Origin: Aminobacter carboxidus
GTDB lineage: Bacteria > Pseudomonadota > Alphaproteobacteria > Rhizobiales > Rhizobiaceae
Assembly (NCBI RefSeq): GCF_014863355.1
Contig: NZ_JACZEP010000009.1
Coordinates: 93,230-157,229, forward strand
Direction: 5' to 3'
DNA: 64,000 nt
Made by a program: the position numbers and the translations under genes. The notes beneath the pieces were generated by a model. It saw only the letters and a list, made by a program, of their open reading frames with translations, made no database searches and had not been told where the DNA came from. Below are positions 55,625 to 63,283 of this stretch, one piece after another (positions within the stretch are counted from its first letter, which is position 1; each line of letters begins with the position of its first letter).

Positions 55625-56365
55625 ATGCTACGCGAGCCCCGCGCTTCGAAGACCGCCGTTTCGCCGAGCCAGGACGGCAAGACCAAGAAGCGCGGCGGCC
55701 CGACCGACGAGCATATTCACGGCGAAATCTATTCGGCGATCATCAATCACCAGATCCGGCCGGCGACACCCTTGCAGGAAGACGCGCTGGCGACCGCCTT
55801 TGGCGTCAGCCGCACGATCATCCGCAAGGTACTGCAGCGGCTGTCGCATGAGAAGCTTGTCGACCTGATCCCCAACAAGGGCGCCTTCGTCGCCAAACCC
55901 TCGATCGAGGAGGCGCGGCAGGTGTTCGAGGCGCGGCGCGGCGTCGAGTGCATCCTTGCGGAAAAGCTCGCCTCGACGATCACCAAAGAAGACGTCGATC
56001 GGCTGACGGCCATGGTGAGCGCCGAGGCGGAGGCAGTCGAGCAAGACAGCAAACAAAGGCGGCTGCAGCTCTCCGGGGATTTTCATCGTGAACTCGCCTC
56101 GCTTGCCGGAAACGAGGTGCTGCGCGATTTCGTCCACGAACTGGTGTCGCGGACGTCGCTGATCATTGCGCTGTATGAGTCGCCAGGTGCGGTGCCGTGT
56201 TCGTACAGCGAGCACAAGGAGATCGTGGACGCCTTGAAGCGGCGGGACGGCAAGAAAGCTGCGCAGTACATGGACCACCATCTCCGTCATATCGAGGCTC
56301 AGATCGACCTGTCCGACCACCCCGTGCGCGTCGACTTCAAGACGCTGTTCAAACCCCTGGGCTAA
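55625..56365 (+). CDS. GntR-family transcriptional regulator (FadR/FCD subfamily)
   Basis: 246 residues from the ATG at 55625. A basic lead (SQDGKTKKRGG) precedes the winged HTH (HGEIYSAIINHQIRPATPLQEDALATAFGVSRTIIRKVLQRLSHEKLVDLIPNKGAFVA, about 32-90). The all-helical FCD ligand domain (EARQVFEARRGVECILAEKLA...FHRELASLAGN...HKEIVDALKRRDGKKAAQYMDHHL) has the metal-site histidines. FCD regulators bind TNGT...ACNA palindromes; TTGTATAC sites occur at 54324, 57184 and 57446. It probably represses the transporter/amidohydrolase and racemase genes. Its stop overlaps the convergent racemase stop by 4 bp. Confidence 0.92.
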   Translation: MLREPRASKTAVSPSQDGKTKKRGGPTDEHIHGEIYSAIINHQIRPATPLQEDALATAFGVSRTIIRKVLQRLSHEKLVDLIPNKGAFVAKPSIEEARQVFEARRGVECILAEKLASTITKEDVDRLTAMVSAEAEAVEQDSKQRRLQLSGDFHRELASLAGNEVLRDFVHELVSRTSLIIALYESPGAVPCSYSEHKEIVDALKRRDGKKAAQYMDHHLRHIEAQIDLSDHPVRVDFKTLFKPLG

Positions 56366-57129
56366 CTGACCTTTCTCGTCACTTCGGTGCTTGCGAGGCG
56401 CGTATCGGGTGCATAGCCGGCGAGCTTGCCGCGATAGGTCTTGGGCAGCGGATAGGCGAGGTCGCCGCGCTTGGACGTCTTCAAGCCCATGCCGACGATC
56501 GCCTCGGCGAATTTGACGCCGGCAACGACGCCGTCGATGACAGGTACCTGCAGCCGGTCTTCCAGGTAGTGCGCGAGATCGGCCATGCCGGCGCAGCCAA
56601 GGACGATGGCCTCCGAACGATCTTCGGACAGCGCCCTTTCGCACTCGGCAAGGATGATCGCGCGCGCGTTCGATTCCGGCTTCTCAAGCTCCAGCACCGG
56701 AACGTCGGTGGCGCGCACGCGGCGGCAGTGGTTTTGCATGCCGTAGTTGCGCACGAGTTGCTCGGCGATGATGCGGGTGCGTTCGAGCGTCGTCACCACC
56801 GAAAAGCCGGTGGCGACAAAGGTTGCTGCGTGCATCGCCGCTTCGGCGATGCCGAACACCGGCGCGCCTGATATCTCACGTGCCGCAAGCAGGCCGGGAT
56901 CGCCGAAGCAGGCGATGATGTAGGCGTCGGCTGCCGGACCATCCATGATCTCGTCGACAAGGCCAATGATGCTCATCGCCTCGTCGTAGTGGCCTTCGAT
57001 CGAGGCCGCGCCCGAGCGCGAGGTGACGGCCAGGATTTCGGTTCCAGGTGCAGCAACCGTCCGCGCCGCGTCGCCGATGATGTCGGTCATCGACTGCGTG
57101 GTGTTGGGATTGATGAGCTTGATTCTCAT
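56362..57129 (-). CDS. Asp/Glu/hydantoin racemase family protein
   Basis: 255 residues from the ATG at 57129 (MRIKLINPNTTQSMTDIIGD, the usual start of hydantoin/allantoin racemases). The two catalytic cysteines are C74 in IIACFGDPGL and C179 in IVLGCAGMADL. Family members racemise 5-substituted hydantoins or allantoin so that a stereospecific hydrolase can act. No hydantoinase is in the window; the cytosine-deaminase-like amidohydrolase at 49274 is the only candidate partner. A TTGTATAC operator-like site lies 55 bp upstream of the start. Confidence 0.9.
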   Translation of the reverse strand: MRIKLINPNTTQSMTDIIGDAARTVAAPGTEILAVTSRSGAASIEGHYDEAMSIIGLVDEIMDGPAADAYIIACFGDPGLLAAREISGAPVFGIAEAAMHAATFVATGFSVVTTLERTRIIAEQLVRNYGMQNHCRRVRATDVPVLELEKPESNARAIILAECERALSEDRSEAIVLGCAGMADLAHYLEDRLQVPVIDGVVAGVKFAEAIVGMGLKTSKRGDLAYPLPKTYRGKLAGYAPDTRLASTEVTRKVS

Positions 57130-57183
57130 GCGATCCTCTGAAGCCGGTGGCCCACCGTGGCGTGGGCAATCCCCAGCCTTAAA

Positions 57184-57193
57184 TTGTATACTA
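57184..57193 (-). promoter_or_regulatory. GntR-type operator candidate before the racemase gene
   Basis: TTGTATACTA differs by one base from the perfect palindrome TTGTATACAA at 54324. It lies 55 bp upstream of the racemase ATG, in the expected promoter zone. Confidence 0.55.
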
Positions 57194-57445
57194 TCATGTA
57201 TTCGTATTGGATGTAATTTGCTGTTGTCAACACGGCGCCAAGCGATTTTGCGGGACAGGCGATATCGAACGCCGGCTGTTGGCAGAACGGATGGCTGCAG
57301 TTTTCGCGCCGCTCGACGGATTGCCGCGATTGCCGGGACAAGCATTTGAAGGATTTGGGATTTGCCTCGTCGCAGTGGCCTATGGCTCAAAGCCAAGCAA
57401 TGCAGGGCTTTTCGGCGCTGCTAGCGCATCAAGAAGTCGCGATAA

Positions 57446-57455
57446 TTGTATACAT
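57446..57455. promoter_or_regulatory. GntR-type operator candidate, distal
   Basis: TTGTATACAT is again a near-perfect copy of the TTGTATACAA motif, 262 bp from the site at 57184. The 358-bp gap 57130-57487 holds only these two sites. The paired positions could allow looping by a dimeric repressor. Confidence 0.5.
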
Positions 57456-57487
57456 GTCTGGATTTCCTAGCTCCTGCCGAGAATAGC

Positions 57488-57739
57488 TCAGAAACCGCAG
57501 GCCAGGCATTCGAGGCCGTTCCTGTAGCGATATTCGGCTTTCCAGTAGTGCGGGTCGTTGACCGCGGCGTATTCGACCTCGGCCACCGTGGCGTATTTCT
57601 TCCTGAACGGGCGCGCCAGCATGATGAACAGGCGGCAGTCCGGCGGCCAGTCGCCGACCGAGAGAATGCTGTTTCCCCGTGATAGCTCCGACATCAGGAT
57701 CGCCTGCAATGGCGGCGCCATCCTGGGCAATTCAGGCAT
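57488..57739 (-). CDS. Small hypothetical protein
   Basis: 83 residues. The ATG is preceded by AGGAG with good spacing. Sequence features are WPPDCRLFIMLARPFRKKYATVAEVEYAAVNDPHYWKAEYRYRNGLECLACGF: aromatic, basic, with three cysteines including a terminal CLAC. No signal peptide or membrane helix is visible. I do not recognise a family. Composition and codon use look genuine. It is a single gene between the racemase promoter region and the AraC-family gene, on the same strand as both, and could be transcribed from its own promoter. The function is unknown. Confidence 0.6.
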   Translation of the reverse strand: MPELPRMAPPLQAILMSELSRGNSILSVGDWPPDCRLFIMLARPFRKKYATVAEVEYAAVNDPHYWKAEYRYRNGLECLACGF

Positions 57740-57876
57740 CGTTGCGCTCCTGGGGTGTCACGGGTGGTGGAGGCCGGCCGGGCCGCTGAGAGCTGTCGAA
57801 CAGCGGACACGCGTGATTCAGAGCATGCCCGGCAGGCGCCTTCAAGCTGCTGGCGCCCAATCTATTGCCGGCCACT

Positions 57877-58878
57877 CTACTGTCGTAGCGTGCCGCTTCT
57901 CTTCGTCTCGCGCGGAAGCTCGCCAAACTCGTGCCTGTACTCGGCGGCGAAGCGGCCGAAATGGGTGAAGCCCCATTTCAGCGCGACATCGGTGACGCTG
58001 GCTTCGCCGGCCACGAGATCGAAGCGGGCCCGCCGCATGCGCTCGCGGGTCAGTGCACGGATGGGCGATATGCCAAAGGCGTTCCTGTAGGCCAATTGCA
58101 GCGTCCTTGGAGCGACGCCGGCAGCTTCGGCGATCTCATGCAGCCCGATGGGGGCTGCGACATTGGCGCGGATGAACTCCTCGGCGCGCTTCAGATGGCG
58201 GGGGGCCGCGCCCGGCCGCTGCTCGTTGAAGAACAGGCTCATATTGTTGGGTTGGCAGCGCAGGAACAGTTCCAGCAAATGCTGCTCGTGCAGCACGTTG
58301 TGGAGGCCCGAACCGGGCATGGGCGTGCTGATTTCGGCGGCCCGGAACAGCGAGTTGGCGAGACGCCGCCACGCCAGCATCTCGGGTCTGGAAAAATCGA
58401 TCAGCGGGTCGAAGATCAGCGGCCCCGAAATGTCACGGTCGAGCAGACGCATGGCGAAGGCATGCAGCGGTGCCTTGCGGACCTGGACCAGCAACTGGGC
58501 GCAGCCCTGCCACCATTTCATCTTCGTCGCCAGGTCGGCATTGAGGACGGAGGCGATGCTGCGGTTAGTCAGGAATTCGCGCGTGCCGTTGCGGATGGTG
58601 GCCGCGCCCGAGACCGGCATCTGGATCAGGTAGAAGTCGCCGAGTTCGCCCGGATCGATCATCACGTCGGCGCCGTAGCTGATGTAGTTCAGCGAGATCA
58701 TCTCGCCCGGCGCATGATTATGCGTGACGCGAAAAGCTTTCCGGTCACCGATGATGTCCAGTCGGTGATTGCAAAATTTCTGGGCGACCCGCTCCCTGGC
58801 GCAGTCGAGATCGTTCGACTGAAACAAGACATGGTCTGAAAGCGGTACCCTTCGAACGGACGCCTCTTCCATCAGCAT
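57877..58878 (-). CDS. AraC-family transcriptional regulator
   Basis: 333 residues. The N-terminal domain has the AraC_binding_2-like pattern (FCNHRLDIIGDRKAFRVTHNHAPGEMISLNYISYGADVMIDPGELGDFYLIQMPVSG). The C-terminal double HTH (about 225-325) includes RAEEFIRANVAAPIGLHEIAEAAGVAPRTLQLAYRNAFGISPIRALTRERMRRARFDL and SVTDVALKWGFTHFGRFAAEYRHEFGELP. It is divergent from the cupin/monooxygenase pair starting at 59074, with a 195-bp shared promoter region, so it is the likely activator of that pair. The ligand is unknown. Confidence 0.93.
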   Translation of the reverse strand: MLMEEASVRRVPLSDHVLFQSNDLDCARERVAQKFCNHRLDIIGDRKAFRVTHNHAPGEMISLNYISYGADVMIDPGELGDFYLIQMPVSGAATIRNGTREFLTNRSIASVLNADLATKMKWWQGCAQLLVQVRKAPLHAFAMRLLDRDISGPLIFDPLIDFSRPEMLAWRRLANSLFRAAEISTPMPGSGLHNVLHEQHLLELFLRCQPNNMSLFFNEQRPGAAPRHLKRAEEFIRANVAAPIGLHEIAEAAGVAPRTLQLAYRNAFGISPIRALTRERMRRARFDLVAGEASVTDVALKWGFTHFGRFAAEYRHEFGELPRETKRSGTLRQ

Positions 58879-59073
58879 TTTCGCAGACTAGCACCGTTCT
58901 ACCTGCAGCCAACGAAAATGAGCGACGCTATGTCTTGTCGGCAGCATTTTTGCGCTTTCTGGATAGTCATCGCGCATTCCGGCTAGTGCATTGACAATGT
59001 CTGCAGCAATGTTTGCTGTGGAACAAATGAAAGGGTCGCCTCGGGCAGGCCCTTCGAACAAAGGGAGCATCAC

Positions 59074-59526
59074 ATGAGCAATGAACTCGCCAAGGGCATC
59101 ACACGCCAGGGCACCGGCTATGCCGGCAAGACCTGGAACATCCTTGGCCAGGTCTATTTCCCCAAGGCGGTGTGCGACGCCACCTTTGCCTTCGAGACCA
59201 ACAGCGAGCCGGGGCAGTTCGTGCCCGTGCACATCCACCCCAACCAGGAAGAATTCATCCTGGTGCAGGAAGGCGAGCTCGATCTCAAGCTCGACGGCGA
59301 ATGGGTCAAGGCGAAGGCCGGCGACCTGGTGCGCATGCCCCGAGGCATTCCGCATGGCTATTTCAACAAGTCGGACAAGCCGACCAAGGCGCTGTTCTGG
59401 GTGTCGCCGGCAGGCATGCTCGAAGAGCTGTTCAACAAGCTCGACAACCTCGCCGACCCGGCCGAGGTGGTGAAGGTCTCGGCCCAGCACGAGGTCAACT
59501 TCCTGCCGCCGGAAGCCAACGCCTAG
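59074..59526 (+). CDS. Small cupin-domain protein
   Basis: 150 residues, one cupin_2 barrel. Metal-site residues are H53 and H55 and E59/E60 in FVPVHIHPNQEEFILVQEGEL (motif 1) and H94 in VRMPRGIPHGYF (motif 2). Such proteins act as small dioxygenases, isomerases or ligand-binding proteins, and the fold does not decide which. AGGGAG precedes the ATG, and TTGACA at 58991-58996 may be its -35 box. It lies 110 bp before the monooxygenase gene and opposite the AraC regulator, so the pair probably acts in one inducible pathway. Confidence 0.9.
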   Translation: MSNELAKGITRQGTGYAGKTWNILGQVYFPKAVCDATFAFETNSEPGQFVPVHIHPNQEEFILVQEGELDLKLDGEWVKAKAGDLVRMPRGIPHGYFNKSDKPTKALFWVSPAGMLEELFNKLDNLADPAEVVKVSAQHEVNFLPPEANA

Positions 59527-59636
59527 GCTGCCAGCTTCCACCGGGGAATCTGCCTGACGCGCGCGACATCGGTCGCGTGCGAAGGCTGGCCCGCGTCCCG
59601 GCAAAGCCTGCATCCTGGCCAACAAGGAACAGCAAG

Positions 59637-61121
59637 ATGGTCGACAAGAAGAAAGTCTGCGTCATTGGCGCCGGCGTGAGCGGGCTTGCGGCAGCACATG
59701 CCTTCAAGCAGCGTGGCCACGAGGTGGAAATCGTCGAGCGCAGCAACGATCTGGGCGGGGTCTGGGAGCCGGCGCGGTCCTATCCCGACGTGCAGACGCA
59801 AAGCCCGAAGGATCTTTATCGCTACACCTCGATGCCGATGCCGGACGACTATCCGGAATGGCCGAAAGGCACGCAGGTCCATGCCTATCTCAAAGGCTAT
59901 GCCGAGCGGAACGGGCTCGCATCACTCATCCGCTACGGCACCAAGGTCGTCTCAATGCAGCGGCGCGACGGGGCCAAGGGCTGGCGGGTGGAACTCGCCA
60001 GCGGCGGCAAGACGGCCAGCCAGGATTTTGACTTCGTTGCCGTCTGCACCGGAAACTTCAGCGCGAAACGCGAACTGGTGCATCCGGGCCAGGACGAGTT
60101 TGTCGCCGCTGGTGGCGAGGTGCTGCATTCGTCCGAATACACCGATCCGGCAACAGTGCGCGGCAAGCGCGTCGTGGTGCTCGGCTTCTCCAAGTCGGCG
60201 ACCGACATTGCGGTCAACGCCGTCAAATCGGGCGCGACCGCCGTCACCATCGTCTATCTCGAGCCGGTATGGCGCATTCCCTACTTCATCGGCGGCCTGA
60301 TCAACTTCAAGCGCATCCTCTATGTCCGCGCCCAGGAGGTGATGTTCCCGAACTGGGATCAGCCCTTGCTGGCGCGGCTTGGCCATGCGCTGGCCAAGCC
60401 GTTCGTCTGGGCCAACTGGCGGGCGCTTGAAAGCCTGCTCTCGCTCCAGCTCAAGCTCAAGAAGACCGGCCTCAGGCCAAAGGTGCCAATCGAAACCAGC
60501 ATCAACTGCTCGGTGCCGATTGTTACGCCCGGCTTCTTCGACATGGTTGCCGACGGGCGCATCAAGGCGATCCAGGGCACCATCGCTGCCTACGAGCAGG
60601 GCTCGGTCATTCTGTCGGGTGGCGAGCGGGTGGACGCCGACATGGCCATTCTGGCGGTCGGCTGGAAATCCGGCGTGCCGTTCCTGCCGGAAGAATACCA
60701 GCGCAAGCTGGTCGAGCCGGACGGGCAGTACCGGCTCTATCGCGTCATCGCCAACCCTGATTTGCCCGACATGGGTTTTGTCGGCTTCAACTCGTCATTT
60801 TGTACGGTGCTGAGCGCCGAACTCGCCGCCAACTGGCTGGTGCGCTATGCCGACGGCAAGCTCGGGCGTCAACCGACGCACCACGAGATGACCGACAACA
60901 TCGAGATGATGTTGCGCTGGAAGCGCGACGAACGCCCCGCCGCCAGCGTCTATGGCGGCCTGTGCGTCGCGCCTTATCATTTCAAGCATTTCGACGAGTT
61001 GCTTGCCGACATCGGCGCAACGAAACGGCGACGCAATCCCTTAGCCGAGAATTTTGCGCCGCCGAACGCCGATGCCTATGCGGGCTACCTCAACAGCGCA
61101 CCGGACTATCGCGCGGCGTGA
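59637..61121 (+). CDS. FAD-dependent monooxygenase (flavin-containing/Baeyer-Villiger type)
   Basis: 494 residues from the ATG at 59637 (AAGGAAC upstream); the longer frame from 59172 is not coding before this point. The FAD-binding VCVIGAGVSGLAAAHAF is at 6-22, LGGVWEPARSYPDVQTQSPKDLYRY follows, a YUCCA/FMO-like VLHSSEYTDP lies near residue 160, and the NADP-binding VVLGFSKSATDIA is at about 180. Substrates may be an amine, sulfide, ketone or indole-type compound; the sequence alone does not tell. It is the last gene before the tRNA fragment that marks the boundary of the integrated DNA. Confidence 0.9.
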   Translation: MVDKKKVCVIGAGVSGLAAAHAFKQRGHEVEIVERSNDLGGVWEPARSYPDVQTQSPKDLYRYTSMPMPDDYPEWPKGTQVHAYLKGYAERNGLASLIRYGTKVVSMQRRDGAKGWRVELASGGKTASQDFDFVAVCTGNFSAKRELVHPGQDEFVAAGGEVLHSSEYTDPATVRGKRVVVLGFSKSATDIAVNAVKSGATAVTIVYLEPVWRIPYFIGGLINFKRILYVRAQEVMFPNWDQPLLARLGHALAKPFVWANWRALESLLSLQLKLKKTGLRPKVPIETSINCSVPIVTPGFFDMVADGRIKAIQGTIAAYEQGSVILSGGERVDADMAILAVGWKSGVPFLPEEYQRKLVEPDGQYRLYRVIANPDLPDMGFVGFNSSFCTVLSAELAANWLVRYADGKLGRQPTHHEMTDNIEMMLRWKRDERPAASVYGGLCVAPYHFKHFDELLADIGATKRRRNPLAENFAPPNADAYAGYLNSAPDYRAA

Positions 61122-61206
61122 GCCGAACGGCGAAAGGACCGTTGCGTGCCTGGGTGTGCTGACCGAGCGTCGATGGATTTTCTTTTGCGATATCAGGGAG
61201 TTCGGA

Positions 61207-61265
61207 TGGTGGGCGTGACAGGGATTGAACCTGTGACCCCTGCAATGTCAATGCAGTGCTCTCCC
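61207..61265 (-). tRNA. 3' fragment of a tRNA-Val(GAC) gene (probable att site remnant)
   Basis: Read on the minus strand, the 59 nt run from the end of the D arm (GGGAGAGC) through anticodon stem-loop CTGCA-TTGACAT-TGCAG (anticodon GAC) and T arm ACAGG-TTCAATC-CCTGT to the acceptor CACGCCC-A-CCA. The 5' acceptor strand (expected GGGCGTG) and D-stem are missing; unrelated bases stand there. It is therefore not a functional gene but the kind of 3' tRNA piece left by integration into a tRNA. The short protein readable through it is an artefact. Confidence 0.82.
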
Positions 61266-62058
61266 GATTATCGGCGCTGTCGCTCCGGTGAAAGGCTGAA
61301 TGAATTCAACTGCTTGACGCAGTCAACGACCTTTCTTGGCTACACGCAACCCATCGAAAATACCGGTTCTCACGGCGCTCGTTATATTTACCAATGGTAT
61401 CGCTTTATTTGCGTATTTGCCAACGTCAAACGTTGTAAGATGAATTTCATCGATATTCTCATCAACAACATTGTACAGTAAAGAGAAATCAAAATCACGA
61501 CCGCTAAGGTAATCAATCCCGGTGTCACGCTCCCAAAATGAGCAGCTGATGGCATCAATTCCAATTTATATAAAGCGGTCATTCATAAATCTTTTGTAAT
61601 TATAGCGCTGACTTAACTTGAAGCTATCTATAAATTTGAAAGTGAATTCAACTTCAGAAATATTTTTGTTTAGAAGATCATTTGTGTTTCCTGGCGACAT
61701 AGTAAACTTCTATGCTAGAGTTTTACTTTAAATCCGAGATACTATCATAACATGTCCACAGATGGCGAACCTTACTATCGATTGGAATGTTGTAAGCCTT
61801 TAGCTAAGAGAGGTCTACGCTTGCATAGAAAGATTACCTGAAGATACCCAATAACCAATTCACTCATGCGCGAGGGAAGATCATCTGGTTGCCTTTGTTG
61901 TAGGTGTGCACCCCTGGCTGGCCCCTCATGCATTGGCGATGTTGTAAACCCAGCATGAAGCGCGATCCCTTCATCCTCCATCTATGATCACCGCGAGACA
62001 TCATCTAGTTACCAAAATACCGTTTGATGACGCTACGTCACATGGCGGAGCTGGGGCA
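61266..62058. other. AT-rich, gene-poor stretch right of the tRNA fragment
   Basis: From about 61375 to 61860 the sequence is clearly richer in A/T than everything to the left. It has poly-A/T runs and only short open frames (for example 64 codons at 61388-61582 on the minus strand and 68 codons at 61775-61981) with no recognisable motifs or ribosome-binding sites. I see no supportable gene. The compositional break coincides with the tRNA fragment and suggests imported DNA. Confidence 0.7.
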
Positions 62059-62268
62059 ATGAGCTTGACGTATCGGGAAGTGCAGGAGCAGCTTCGGCTT
62101 GTTGGTGTAATGATCAGCAAGCGGGGATCGACGATCCGAGTGAACCACCTGGGCGGCTCCGAAGGCACGGCTTGCTATACTGAAAGCCTGGAAGACGCCG
62201 TTGAAGCTGGCATGAAAATGGCTCGGCCTCAGCAATTGCCTGCTCATTGGCTTGCTGGCAGGCGGTAG
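62059..62268 (+). CDS. Small hypothetical protein
   Basis: 69 residues from the ATG at 62059, chosen over 61984 because GGAG lies 8 bp upstream. The sequence SLTYREVQEQLRLVGVMISKRGSTIRVNHLGGSEGTACYTESLEDAVEAGMKMA has a helix-strand-strand-helix look. It resembles small uncharacterised Mesorhizobium proteins with an xYRVN...GG.E.TA.YT..L.DAL pattern. No signal peptide or catalytic motif is visible. It lies inside the presumed integrated segment, 44 bp before the Cys-rich protein gene. The function is unknown. Confidence 0.65.
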   Translation: MSLTYREVQEQLRLVGVMISKRGSTIRVNHLGGSEGTACYTESLEDAVEAGMKMARPQQLPAHWLAGRR

Positions 62269-62312
62269 GGGCGCACGATAGGCTCATCCAGTGGGTGGGC
62301 AGGAGGAATGGC

Positions 62313-62699
62313 ATGACGTACGCGCGAATTTGGCTATCCATGTCCCTTTTTGCACTGATGCTTCTGGTTATTCCCAACGGTGCCAACGCTGAAAAAAAGC
62401 TCGACAGCTGCAAGAGCGACCGGGCACGACTATGTCCCGGATTGTCCCGGCATGAATGCAAACTGGGCAAATACGTTGGTCAGCTTTCGACGATGTGTCG
62501 CGCCACGATAGAACCTGAGATGAAAAGGAAGGGCAAGTCGCCCCGGCAGGAAGCATCCACGGGAAGCGGCGCTTGCGCTGCTGATAGGAAGCGGTTGTGC
62601 GCAGGAGGCTCACGCGGTGACTGCAATCTTCGAAAAATGCTGACCGAGCTAAGTCCTGCATGTCGTGCAAGGGTACAGCAAAGACAAGCTACGCGGTAG
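62313..62699 (+). CDS. Secreted protein with two cysteine-rich repeats (GLG1/Cys-rich-FGFR-like)
   Basis: 128 residues from the ATG at 62313, with AGGAGG 6 bp upstream. A signal peptide (TYARIWLSMSLFALMLLVIPNGANA) is followed by two copies of a repeat of about 35 residues. They are C..DRARLCPG...HECKLGKYVGQLSTMCRATI (about residues 32-65) and CAADRKRLCAGGSRGDCNLRKMLTELSPACRARV (about 88-121), each with four cysteines in the C-x7-C-x(7-8)-C-x12-C pattern. They are joined by a basic linker. This is the pattern of the Cys_rich_FGFR (Golgi apparatus protein 1) repeat found in small periplasmic proteins of alphaproteobacteria. The role is unknown. Confidence 0.8.
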   Translation: MTYARIWLSMSLFALMLLVIPNGANAEKKLDSCKSDRARLCPGLSRHECKLGKYVGQLSTMCRATIEPEMKRKGKSPRQEASTGSGACAADRKRLCAGGSRGDCNLRKMLTELSPACRARVQQRQATR

Positions 62700-63202
62700 A
62701 ATGGCCCGGCGACGATTCCTCTGTGAGATCAGCATGGGGCGCTTGCCGGCAGACGGTGAAAGAGTGTTCCAGAAATGCTCGATGGCGGCGTGATGGCGTG
62801 GTCCGCGACTGTTTGGGTTGTCATCTTGGTGGCAGCCGTCGTTTGCCTCATCGGTACCAGATCAGAATAGTTAGCACTGGGTGTGGGCGAAAGCTCCCCC
62901 ATTCCCTACCGGAGAATTTGTAAACCCAAGGCACGGATGGGGCGGGAGCCATGCCGGGGGTACCCCTAGCGTATATGCTCAACGCCTGATCAGGGGGGTT
63001 TGATCTGTAAACCTAACCCAAAGCACTGAAAGCTGGGGGCGTGATCAGCCCACTAAATGCGTTCTGTAAACCTATTGCAAACGGGGAGAGTTGCCGCTCC
63101 CCGCCCACAATGCGACTATTGACTATTCAAGCTTCAAGTTCTCACCACGGCGGGGTTTCCCCATCGGTGGCGTCGGGCACCTGGAACCGGCTTGACCTGC
63201 CG
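62700..63202. other. Intergenic stretch with three TGTAAACC repeats; no gene seen
   Basis: TGTAAACCC (62919) and CTGTAAACCT (63005 and 63064) recur about every 60-85 bp. A hairpin GGGGA...TCCCC lies near 63081-63101. An open frame at 62660-62923 lacks a ribosome-binding site and motifs. I can support no gene here. Confidence 0.5.
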
Positions 63203-63283
63203 TGACCTGAACCCCGAAAACTGGGCCGTTCGGAACTGGAGTTTTCCGCGGTAACATCCCTTGGCTGGGAGGAGCGGAAGACG

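Noticed and set aside
61146..61481. A 111-residue open frame containing MVGVTGIEPVTPAMS
   Set aside because: That peptide is the familiar product of translating the antisense of a tRNA 3' end; the DNA is the tRNA-Val fragment, not a gene.
61388..61582. A 64-codon minus-strand frame with a hydrophobic middle
   Set aside because: It is in AT-rich DNA, without a clear Shine-Dalgarno sequence, and too short to support on hydrophobicity alone.
62660..62923. An 87-codon plus-strand frame after the Cys-rich protein gene
   Set aside because: It overlaps the end of a well-supported gene, has no ribosome-binding site and shows no motif.
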